Positions 21,497-30,072 of a stretch of DNA of 64,000 bases are shown here, in pieces. Source of the DNA: an uncultured Clostridium sp. (lineage in GTDB: Bacteria > Bacillota > Clostridia > Clostridiales > Clostridiaceae); assembly GCF_947072515.1 (NCBI RefSeq), contig NZ_CAMTIG010000015.1, positions 1 through 64,000 of the forward strand, read 5' to 3'. The notes below the pieces were generated by a model, which was not told the origin of the DNA, made no database searches, and worked only from the letters and a program-made list of their open reading frames with translations. Within the stretch, counting starts at the first letter, position 1, and each line of letters starts with the position of its first letter. The translations under genes and the position numbers were made by a program.

Positions 21497-22236
21497 TGAA
21501 ACATTGCATTTTGATTGTTGCTTTTGGAACATCAACTTTAAATGGGTATGAAAATCAATTCCAACCATTTATACGTAAAATAGAAGAGAATATTAATATT
21601 CCTACATTTATAGGCTTTACATCAGAGCGAATAATAAAAAAGTTGCAAGATGAAAGAATATTATCTTTTGAGGAAAAAATAAAGGAAATAAAAGATTTAG
21701 GCTATGAAGAAATTATTTTATTGAAACTTGTACTTTCAGATGGAAAAGAAAATAGAAAGATTGAAAAAGTTCTTGAAGATAATAAAAATAATTTTAAAAA
21801 AATAATAAAGACAAAACCTATATTAGAATATAAGAAAACATTTATAGATACAATATTTGAAGGAAGAGACAACACTATATTTATATCTCATGGAAGAGAA
21901 GATGATATTGTAGATTCTATAAGTGAAGAGTTTAAAAAAGAGGTTAATTTAAACTATAAAAATTTAAGCTTTTTAAGTTTAAACTTTAAAGAAGAAGCTG
22001 ATGATATCATAAAGAGTATCTTAAAGGAAAATACAGAAGAAGTGGTGTTTAAACCTTTATTATTAACTAAAGGATATCATTTTGAAAAAGATATCTATTC
22101 AGATAAACAAGGAAGTTTTAAAAGTAGATTTACTGAAAATAAAATAAGAGTAAAAGAAATTAACTTTGGATTATTAGAAGATAAAAAGTTTTTAGCTTTT
22201 TCGATAGAAAATTTAAAAAATATAATAAGAGACTGA
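21496..22236 (+). CDS. cbiK: Sirohydrochlorin cobaltochelatase/ferrochelatase (CbiK type)
   Basis: CILIVAFGTSTLNGYE start, FISHGRED motif, siroheme operon context. Confidence 0.8.
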   Translation: MKHCILIVAFGTSTLNGYENQFQPFIRKIEENINIPTFIGFTSERIIKKLQDERILSFEEKIKEIKDLGYEEIILLKLVLSDGKENRKIEKVLEDNKNNFKKIIKTKPILEYKKTFIDTIFEGRDNTIFISHGREDDIVDSISEEFKKEVNLNYKNLSFLSLNFKEEADDIIKSILKENTEEVVFKPLLLTKGYHFEKDIYSDKQGSFKSRFTENKIRVKEINFGLLEDKKFLAFSIENLKNIIRD

Positions 22237-22262
22237 TTCAATTTTGAATCAGTCTCTTATCT

Positions 22263-22529
22263 TTATAAGTCGTCTACATCTTGTTCTTCACCATATTTAA
22301 TTGGTCCTTCAGACGAAAAGCTAGTGTTAGAATAGTCTATAAAATCACCATCTTTATCCTGAGATTTTATAGTTTTTGTATATTCATGTGTGTTATTAAG
22401 AAGGTGTTCCTTATTTTTAGTTTTACAAGAACTCAAAGATTTTAAGGGAATTGGTGATATCATTTGTTCAGAATTTATCGATTCTAAATTTTTGTGACAT
22501 TTACAATTACAATGTGATTTCTTTTCCAT
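22263..22529 (-). CDS. Small Cys/His-containing hypothetical protein
   Basis: 88-aa ORF with upstream GGAGGT; N-terminus MEKKSHCNCKCHKN. Confidence 0.5.
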   Translation of the reverse strand: MEKKSHCNCKCHKNLESINSEQMISPIPLKSLSSCKTKNKEHLLNNTHEYTKTIKSQDKDGDFIDYSNTSFSSEGPIKYGEEQDVDDL

Positions 22530-22695
22530 AACTGAGACCTCCTAAATTTAATATAATAAAATGTTTTACTATATTAAATTTGTCCATGAAAAGTTTACAT
22601 TATTCTACAAAAATTAAAAAAGTTAAAGACAAGTTCAAAAATATATGGTAAAATTAGAATATATTTTAGGAGAGAATGAGAGGGGAAATGTGATT

Positions 22696-23235
22696 ATGCC
22701 GGAAATGACACCAGAGTTAAGAGCGACATTTTTAGGTTTACTTATGATATCAGTAATATTTGCATTTGTAAATTATTTAGTAACTGGGTATGCAATTTAT
22801 AGTGTTTCAAAAGTTGAGAAGGTAGACAAGCCTTGGCTTGGTTGGATACCCATAGGAAATTTCTATCAACTAATAAAATTAGGAAAAGGAAATTATGTAT
22901 TTATTGTAGCATTAGTTGGAATTGTATTATTTAAAGGTATGAATGGTATGATACCAAGTTTAATTGCTATAGTAAGTTCTGTTATATATACAATATATTC
23001 AATGTATATGTATTATAAAATTTGTGATAGATATGATATTAGTTTTTTATTTATTGCAATTGGAAGCTTATCGATTGTTTGCATATTAATTAAATCTATT
23101 GGAGGATTTTTAATACCTGTATTATTAATAGGTCTTTATGGACAATGGAATTTAGCTAGAAAAATAAAAAAAGCTAAAAATCCAAATGAAAGAAGGATAA
23201 AAACTGAAGTCATTGGAATGAGAAAAAGGAAATAA
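22696..23235 (+). CDS. Small multi-TM hypothetical membrane protein
   Basis: Hydrophobic ORF; ATG 22696 preferred over track start 22645. Confidence 0.6.
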   Translation: MPEMTPELRATFLGLLMISVIFAFVNYLVTGYAIYSVSKVEKVDKPWLGWIPIGNFYQLIKLGKGNYVFIVALVGIVLFKGMNGMIPSLIAIVSSVIYTIYSMYMYYKICDRYDISFLFIAIGSLSIVCILIKSIGGFLIPVLLIGLYGQWNLARKIKKAKNPNERRIKTEVIGMRKRK

Positions 23236-23346
23236 TTTATTAAGGCTTCATAAAGAGTAGTTAAAATTACAAAGTTTATGTAGCCTTTTTTATATAAAAG
23301 TATTAATATAATAATTAAAAGATATTTTTTAGGGAGGGCATTGCAC

Positions 23347-23907
23347 ATGGATGATAAAAAAGTAATTGATTTTAATGAATTAAAAAATAAAGTAAATGAT
23401 GGTGATGTAGATAAATTTGAAAACTATATGTTTGATTTGTTTTATAAAACTCAATCAGGATCAATGAATATGGCTCAATATACAAGTGAAATCTCTAAGT
23501 ATATGGCAGAAAATAATATTTCAGAAAAAAAATTATTTGAAATACAGAAAAAAATGATGGGAAGATATGGATTTGATTTAAGTGATTTAGAAAATCAAAT
23601 GGGAAGTTTAGGAATGAACCTAAATTTAAATAGTGGAACTTATGAAGATACAAGAAAAAAGATGAGTTTTGAAGAAAAGTATAATAAAAAAATAGAAAAG
23701 AAAATGATGGAAGAGTATAAAATACAGAATACTGTAAATGATATAAGGATATTACTTCAAGAGGAAAATATAATAATTCTAAGTGAAAAAGAAGTTGATT
23801 TAAATGATACTGAATTAAATGAATTTTTATGTTCATATAAGAAAGTAATAGAAAATAAGACTTTAAATATAACAATTGCAGGAAAAAATAGCTCTTATCC
23901 ATATTAA
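23347..23907 (+). CDS. DUF3867-like hypothetical protein
   Basis: VIDFNELKNKVNDGDVDKFENYMFDLFY; AGGGAGGG SD. Confidence 0.7.
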   Translation: MDDKKVIDFNELKNKVNDGDVDKFENYMFDLFYKTQSGSMNMAQYTSEISKYMAENNISEKKLFEIQKKMMGRYGFDLSDLENQMGSLGMNLNLNSGTYEDTRKKMSFEEKYNKKIEKKMMEEYKIQNTVNDIRILLQEENIIILSEKEVDLNDTELNEFLCSYKKVIENKTLNITIAGKNSSYPY

Positions 23908-23983
23908 GCTAGATATTTAATCTAGCTTTTTCTTTTTATTTTAAATATGATATAATATGCTTTGATAAGCGAGGTGTTTTAAA

Positions 23984-24871
23984 ATGAGTAGTATAGCTGG
24001 AGAAGGCTGTCCAAGGATTATTCCGGAAGAGGAAAAGAAAAGCCTTCAAGAGATTGAAAGAAGTATAGTAAAAAAATATAGAAAACATATATGGTCAAAA
24101 TTTGTAAAAGCTGTAAAGCAATATGGATTAATAGAAGAAGGCGATAAAATAGCAGTTGCTATTTCAGGAGGAAAAGACTCATTGCTACTTGCAAAACTTA
24201 TGCAAGAGTTACAAAGGCATGGTCAAGTGAAATTTGAATTAGAATTTATAGCTATGGATCCTGGATATCATCCACATGTAAGAAAGCTTTTAGAAGAAAA
24301 TTGTGCACATTTAAACATACCTGTATACATATATGAATCAGGAATATTTGATGTAATAGATGAAAAATCAAGAGAGTATCCATGTTATCTTTGCGCTAGA
24401 ATGAGAAGAGGATCTCTATATGCAAAAGCAAAGGAACGAGGATGTAATAAATTAGCATTAGGACATCATTATAATGATGTAATAGAAACAACACTTTTAA
24501 ATGTTCTATATGCAGGGAACTTTAAAACTATGATGCCAAAACTTAGAGCAAATAACTTTGAGGATATGGAGCTTATAAGACCAATGTATTTTATAGAAGA
24601 AGAAAATATAAAGAGATTTATAAATTATAGTGGAATATGGCCATTAAATTGTGCATGTATGGTATCAGCAGAAAAAATAGGTAATAAAAGATATGAAATA
24701 AAAGACTTGATCAAAGAATTAAAAGAAAAGTTTGATGGGGTAGATAAATCTATTTTTAAAGCAGCTGAAAATATAAGTCTAGATGCAATATTAGGATTTG
24801 AGAAAGCAGGAAAAAAATATACTTTCCAAGAATTCTATGATGATGAAAAAGAAATTATAATTAAAGAATAG
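23984..24871 (+). CDS. TtcA/TilS-family ATP pyrophosphatase (tRNA thiolation-like)
   Basis: AVAISGGKDSLLLAKL PP-loop, CYLCARMRRG, LGHHYNDVIET. Confidence 0.85.
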   Translation: MSSIAGEGCPRIIPEEEKKSLQEIERSIVKKYRKHIWSKFVKAVKQYGLIEEGDKIAVAISGGKDSLLLAKLMQELQRHGQVKFELEFIAMDPGYHPHVRKLLEENCAHLNIPVYIYESGIFDVIDEKSREYPCYLCARMRRGSLYAKAKERGCNKLALGHHYNDVIETTLLNVLYAGNFKTMMPKLRANNFEDMELIRPMYFIEEENIKRFINYSGIWPLNCACMVSAEKIGNKRYEIKDLIKELKEKFDGVDKSIFKAAENISLDAILGFEKAGKKYTFQEFYDDEKEIIIKE

Positions 24872-24890
24872 TAATATAAGTTTATATTTT

Positions 24891-24921
24891 GAGGGCTGTT
24901 TTGTAAAACAGCCCTTTTAAA
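24891..24921 (+). terminator. Intrinsic terminator
   Basis: GGGCTGTTTTGTAAAACAGCCC then TTTT. Confidence 0.8.
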
Positions 24922-25031
24922 AATAGAGATAGAAGTTGATTTTAAAATAAATAGAAACTAGGAAATATTTATTAAAGATATATATAGAATCTTAATAGGA
25001 AAATAAATTTGAATTATAAGGAGGAGATACA

Positions 25032-26363
25032 TTGATAAATAAATCAATGCTAAAAGAGGATATAAAAAAACTAGTTATTAAATATATGCTTCCAAGTGTA
25101 CTAGGAATGCTTGGACTATCTTGTTGTATATTTTTAGATACTATGTTTATAGGGAGAGGGATTGGAGATTTAGGGCTTGCAGCTTTGAATATAGCTATTC
25201 CTTTTTTTAATATATTTACTGCAATATCCTTACTAACAGGAGTTGGTGGAGCAACACTTTTAGCAATAAAAATGGGGAAACAAGAATATGAGGTTATTGA
25301 TGAAATTTTTACGGTAGCTATTATAGCAACTGTAATAATAGGAATAATATTTGGTGGTAGTTGTTTAATATTCATTAATGAAATTATTAAGGCATTAGGT
25401 GCAACAGGCATAATTTTTATTTATGTAAAAGAATATCTTCAAATCATATTATTTGGGGCGGTATTATTTATTCTTTCTACTACTTTAAACGTATTTGTAA
25501 GAAATGATGGGAATCCTAAAATATCTATGTGGGCAATTATAGGAGCTAATATTGTAAATATTATTTTAGACTATATATTAATATTTCCACTAAATATGGG
25601 GATGAGAGGAGCTGCAATTGCAACTACAACGGCACAAGTTTGTGGAATTATAATTTTATGTTTTCATTTTATTTTAAAGAAAAATAAAATGAAATTTTCT
25701 TTAAAAAAATTAAAAGGAAGATATGTAAAGAGAATACTAAATAATGGATTTCCAAGCTTTGTATTAGAGGTTTCTGCGGCAATAGTAATAGTGGTCTTTA
25801 ATATAAAATTAAAAGCAATAGGTGGAGACATATCTATATCTGCTTATAGTATAATAGTTAATTTCTCACTTATAATAATTGCTGTATTCAATGGGATTGC
25901 ACAGGGAGTTCAGCCTATTGTAAGCATGAATTATGGTGCTAAAAAATATAGTAGAGTGCTGGAGGCATATAGAAGTGGAATCAAATGGACAATTTTTTTA
26001 GGTGCTATATTTTTTATATTAGGTGAAATATGTCCAAATCTAATAATAGATATTTTTTCAAAAGATCCAAGCAGATTAAAAGAAATTGGAGCAACAGGAA
26101 TAAGAATTTATTTTATAGCTTTGATTCCGATGGGTATAAATATATTTAATGTGGGAATGCTACAATCTATGGAAAAAGCAAGAATATCCACAATAATATC
26201 TCTAATTAGAGGGCTAGTATTAGTAATTTTACTATTGGAAATTTTAGCAGCACTTTTTGGTTTAAATGGAATATGGATGACAACTCCAATTGTTGAAGGA
26301 ATTACATTAATAATTTCATGTTTATGTATTTTTAAAGAAAAAAAGTATATAGAAATGGTATAA
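25032..26363 (+). CDS. MATE family efflux transporter
   Basis: 12-TM pattern, MLGLSCCIFLDTMFIGRGIG, GVGGATLLAIKMG, GIAQGVQPIVSMNYGAKK. Confidence 0.9.
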   Translation: MINKSMLKEDIKKLVIKYMLPSVLGMLGLSCCIFLDTMFIGRGIGDLGLAALNIAIPFFNIFTAISLLTGVGGATLLAIKMGKQEYEVIDEIFTVAIIATVIIGIIFGGSCLIFINEIIKALGATGIIFIYVKEYLQIILFGAVLFILSTTLNVFVRNDGNPKISMWAIIGANIVNIILDYILIFPLNMGMRGAAIATTTAQVCGIIILCFHFILKKNKMKFSLKKLKGRYVKRILNNGFPSFVLEVSAAIVIVVFNIKLKAIGGDISISAYSIIVNFSLIIIAVFNGIAQGVQPIVSMNYGAKKYSRVLEAYRSGIKWTIFLGAIFFILGEICPNLIIDIFSKDPSRLKEIGATGIRIYFIALIPMGINIFNVGMLQSMEKARISTIISLIRGLVLVILLLEILAALFGLNGIWMTTPIVEGITLIISCLCIFKEKKYIEMV

Positions 26364-26398
26364 TAATAATATAAATTATTATTATAGGAGGTACTTTT

Positions 26399-26578
26399 AT
26401 GGATATACAAAATATGGATGTCAATATATTAGTTAGCATTATAAATTTAAAATTAAGGGATTACTATAAAGATTTAGACACTTTATGTGAAGATATGGAT
26501 TTAAATGAGGAAGAATTAAAAGTGAAGTTAAAAGAAGGCGGATTTGATTATTTAAAAGAAGGAAATTGTTTTAGATAA
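26399..26578 (+). CDS. Small DUF4250-like protein (59 aa, below ORF-track cutoff)
   Basis: MDIQNMDVNILVSIINLKLRDYYKDLDTLCEDMDLNEEELKVKLKEGGFDYLKEGNCFR; AGGAGG SD. Confidence 0.7.
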   Translation: MDIQNMDVNILVSIINLKLRDYYKDLDTLCEDMDLNEEELKVKLKEGGFDYLKEGNCFR

Positions 26579-26639
26579 TTATCATAGAAAAAAAACTATT
26601 TTATGGTTTATAATGTAGTTAAAGGAAGGAGGGGAAGTT

Positions 26640-26777
26640 ATGAAATTAAAAAAGATGGGTAAATTAGCAATTCTTGCAGCAGCAACAGCAGCTTTAGTTA
26701 CGAGTTTAGTTAATGATAAAAAGAGAAAAGAAATTGAAGAAGCGGATAAAGTAGAAGAGTTAGAAAATGAAGAATAG
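26640..26777 (+). CDS. Small hydrophobic-N-terminus hypothetical protein (45 aa)
   Basis: MKLKKMGKLAILAAATAALVTSLVNDKKRKEIEEADKVEELENEE; AAGGAGG SD. Confidence 0.45.
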   Translation: MKLKKMGKLAILAAATAALVTSLVNDKKRKEIEEADKVEELENEE

Positions 26778-26798
26778 TTTTAAGAGGGTTAATTGATT

Positions 26799-28223
26799 AT
26801 GAAAAATAGTGTGGTGGATAATAAAATGAAGTATTCTTATAAAGAGCAAATGTATTGTGGAGCAAAGGATGAGTGTTTTGAAATAAAAGATTCCTTATTA
26901 GCAAATAATACAAAAGATGAATCTATAAGAAATATATTTAAAATGGAAAATATATCCACCATGAAAAAGGAAAAGAAAAGTAAAAATCGTATTATAGAAA
27001 CTATAAATGAAAAAATAGAAAAAAATAATAATCGATATGCAATAGTTTTAATTGATTTAGATGATTTTAAATTTATAAATGAAACATTTGGATATGAATC
27101 AGGAGATTTTATCTTAGAAAAGGCACTAGAGCGATTAGAAGATGAAATAAGAGAAAATGATCTTATTTGGAGACATAACGGAGATGAATTTATAATGTTT
27201 TTAGAAAATATTATAAATAAAAGTGAATTAGAAGAGATTTTAAATAGGATTATGAAAAGTTTCTATAGTCCTATAAAGTATAAAGATAAGAATGTATTTA
27301 TAAATATAAGTGCAGGAGTTGCAGTAGCACCTGAAAATGGAGTTGAATTCTATACTCTTCTAAAGAATGCAGATGGAGCTTTAACTATAGCTAAAAATAA
27401 TGGGAAAGGAAATTATTCCTTTTATGATCAGAGTATATCTAAAGAGGTAAATAGATCTTATGATATACAAAGATGTTTAAGAACGGCTATAGAAAATGAA
27501 GAGCTTTATATTATGTTTCAACCTAAAGTATTTATTGAGAATAAAGTTGTAAAAGGATTTGAAGCACTTTTAAGATGGAATAGTAAAGAACTTGGAAGTG
27601 TGAGTCCAGCAGAGCTTATTCCTATTGCAGAAATGACAAGGCTCATAATTCCAATAGGTACATTTGTACTAAAAGAAGTATTTAGAAGAGTAAGATATCT
27701 TTTGAATTTAGGTCATAAAGACTTTAAAATTGCAGTTAATCTATCAGAACTTCAGTTAAGGCATGATACGATTTTAAGAGATTTATTAGAGTTTCGAGAA
27801 AGTTATGATGTAGATTTGAAATATATTGAAATAGAAATAACAGAAAGTATACTTATGAAATCCTTTGAAAAAAATATAAGAACGTTAAAAGAAATAAAAA
27901 AGTTAGGTGCAACTATAGCACTAGATGATTTTGGAACAGGATATTCATCATTGAACTATTTAACTAAACTGCCCATAGATGTTTTAAAGATAGATAGAAG
28001 TTTTGTTATTGATTTATTGGATAACAGAAAATCTAGATGTATTGTTGAAAATATAATCAATTTATCACATCAATTAGGAATAATTGTTGTAGCAGAAGGG
28101 GTAGAAGATAGAGAACAGGTTGAATATTTAAAAGATATGTTATGCGATATAGTTCAAGGTTATTATTTTAGTAAACCTAAATATTTTGAAGATATAGTAA
28201 ATATGATAGGAAAAGAAATGTAA
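26799..28223 (+). CDS. GGDEF-EAL domain protein, probable c-di-GMP phosphodiesterase
   Basis: RENDLIWRHNGDEF (variant GGDEF), FEALLRW, EIEITESIL, DDFGTGYSSLNYL. Confidence 0.92.
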   Translation: MKNSVVDNKMKYSYKEQMYCGAKDECFEIKDSLLANNTKDESIRNIFKMENISTMKKEKKSKNRIIETINEKIEKNNNRYAIVLIDLDDFKFINETFGYESGDFILEKALERLEDEIRENDLIWRHNGDEFIMFLENIINKSELEEILNRIMKSFYSPIKYKDKNVFINISAGVAVAPENGVEFYTLLKNADGALTIAKNNGKGNYSFYDQSISKEVNRSYDIQRCLRTAIENEELYIMFQPKVFIENKVVKGFEALLRWNSKELGSVSPAELIPIAEMTRLIIPIGTFVLKEVFRRVRYLLNLGHKDFKIAVNLSELQLRHDTILRDLLEFRESYDVDLKYIEIEITESILMKSFEKNIRTLKEIKKLGATIALDDFGTGYSSLNYLTKLPIDVLKIDRSFVIDLLDNRKSRCIVENIINLSHQLGIIVVAEGVEDREQVEYLKDMLCDIVQGYYFSKPKYFEDIVNMIGKEM

Positions 28224-28260
28224 AGCTAGAGAAAGATTCTCTAGCTTTATTATTATTTTA
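28222..28260. terminator. Bidirectional terminator
   Basis: AAAGCTAGAGAA / TTCTCTAGCTTT. Confidence 0.8.
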
Positions 28261-28966
28261 TGTAATGAAAAACTTCTGGAGTATCATTTGAAATAGTTTT
28301 AAAAACATAATTTTGATTTTTATAATATTTAATAATATCTCCTAAAGCCTTTGGAGAATTTTTATTTATAGTTCCACAATGCATTAAAAGAACAATATTA
28401 GAATCTTTAGAAATTGAGGCTTTAAAAAATACTTCTGGTGAAGAATTATAATATTCGCCATCTTTACTATCTTGAGTCCAATCATAAATTTTAAAATTAT
28501 TTTCATGGAGTAAGTTTACTAAAGATTTCTTTAGTTTATATGTATTATTATTACATCCAAAAGGAAATCTTAAAATAGTGGATTTATAGCCAGTAACTTT
28601 TTCGATGGTTTCTTGAACTTGAAGCATTTCTTTTAAAAAATCAGAATCATTATTGTAAAGATTATTTCTTTCATGGGTCATACTATGTAACCCTATAGAG
28701 TGTCCTTCAGAATAAATTCTTTTTAAAGCATCTTCATTTCCTTTTATTTCATTTCCTAAAATAAAAAATGTTCCTAAGACATTTTCAGATTTTAATACAT
28801 CTAAAACCTCATTACAAGGGCCTTTAGAAGGACCATCATCAAAAGTTAAATAAATAACTTTTTCTTCAGAAGCAAAAGAAGTGAGAGAGGGAGAAACAGA
28901 AAAGAATGAAAGAATAAAAATTAGTATAAAAAAAGAGATTTTAGGTAATTTTTTTAAATAAATCAT
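28253..28966 (-). CDS. Secreted/anchored polysaccharide deacetylase
   Basis: YLTFDDGPSKGPCNEVLD, HSIGLHSMTH, LRFPFGCNNN; N-terminal TM. Confidence 0.88.
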   Translation of the reverse strand: MIYLKKLPKISFFILIFILSFFSVSPSLTSFASEEKVIYLTFDDGPSKGPCNEVLDVLKSENVLGTFFILGNEIKGNEDALKRIYSEGHSIGLHSMTHERNNLYNNDSDFLKEMLQVQETIEKVTGYKSTILRFPFGCNNNTYKLKKSLVNLLHENNFKIYDWTQDSKDGEYYNSSPEVFFKASISKDSNIVLLMHCGTINKNSPKALGDIIKYYKNQNYVFKTISNDTPEVFHYIK

Positions 28967-29133
28967 AATAGATATCCTCCTTTGTACAAGTATTTATATT
29001 TTTTGCAAATTATAAATTAATATGTATGAGAATGGATAATTAAATTTATAAAGTAAGTTTTTATTTTAATTGTTCGCAAAATAGTGAATAATAACATACC
29101 TTAAAAAGAGAGGTTGACTTAGGAGGGATTTTT

Positions 29134-29469
29134 GTGAATAATGGAATATATGATAAACCAAAATATAAAGATTCTCTAGGAGAAATAAAAGTAAATGTAT
29201 TTTTAGACAACATAGATGGAGAAGTTATGAAAGGGATAAAAATAAATCTTTATAGAATAAATGGAATATCACCGCAATTAGAGGATTCTAAAAAAACAGA
29301 TATTAACGGACAAGTTATTTTTGATAATTTATCTCAAGGAAATTATAGAATAATAGAAATAATAAATAAGGAAATTTATAAGAAACCTATATATAAGGTT
29401 TGGAATGAAGTAAATATTTCTAGTTATAATAAAAAAGCTACAGTTAATATTATAAATGTTGAAAAATAA
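29134..29469 (+). CDS. Cna-B/prealbumin-like beta-sandwich protein without a signal peptide
   Basis: KINLYRINGISPQLEDSKKTDINGQVIFDNLSQGNYRIIE; GTG start, AGGAGGG SD. Confidence 0.6.
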   Translation: MNNGIYDKPKYKDSLGEIKVNVFLDNIDGEVMKGIKINLYRINGISPQLEDSKKTDINGQVIFDNLSQGNYRIIEIINKEIYKKPIYKVWNEVNISSYNKKATVNIINVEK

Positions 29470-29558
29470 ACTAAAAGAAGAAATTTTTATAATTGGATTT
29501 TCTATTTAGAAATATGGGAAATCCAATTTTATGTAACATAAGAAAGGAATGAATATTT

Positions 29559-30023
29559 ATGAAAATGAGAATAAAATATTTTGAAGATGCAAAAAGATTA
29601 GAGAAAATAGCTAAAGGAAATTGGATAGATGTATATGCAAATAAAGATATCTTTGTGCAATTAAATGAGAGAGCTATGATTCCATTAGGATTTGCATTAG
29701 AATTACCAAAAGGTTTTGAAGGACATTTAGCACCTAGAAGTTCAACGTTTAAAACATGGGGAGTAATACAAACTAATGGACTGGGTGTTGTAGATGATAC
29801 ATATATAGGTGATAATGATCAATGGCATTTACCAGTATTTTGTCTTCAAAGTAAAGATGAAGAAAATGTTGAAGGAAAAGCTGTAAAGGGAACGTGGATA
29901 AAAAAAGGTGATAAAGTAGCACAATTTAGAATAATGGAAGTTATGCCAGAGATAGAACTTGAAGAAGTTGAAAGCTTTGGAAATGTAGACCGTGGTGGAT
30001 TTGGATCTACTGGAAGAAAATAA
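29559..30023 (+). CDS. dut: dUTP diphosphatase
   Basis: HLAPRSSTFKTWG, NGLGVVDDTYIGDND, GGFGSTGR motifs. Confidence 0.88.
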   Translation: MKMRIKYFEDAKRLEKIAKGNWIDVYANKDIFVQLNERAMIPLGFALELPKGFEGHLAPRSSTFKTWGVIQTNGLGVVDDTYIGDNDQWHLPVFCLQSKDEENVEGKAVKGTWIKKGDKVAQFRIMEVMPEIELEEVESFGNVDRGGFGSTGRK

Positions 30024-30072
30024 GACTAAAGGGTATCTTTAATATTAGTTAAAGATACCCTTTAAAATTTAA

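Noticed and set aside
23495-23902. 135-aa minus-strand ORF opposite the DUF3867-like gene
   Set aside because: Fully antisense to a well-supported CDS with a strong SD; composition (Phe/Leu/Tyr-rich) is typical of antisense translation of A-rich genes.
5921-24921. GGGCTGTTTT...AACAGCCC seen twice (5921 and 24891) as a possible dispersed repeat
   Set aside because: Both are short terminator hairpins at gene ends; similarity is limited to the stem and probably convergent.
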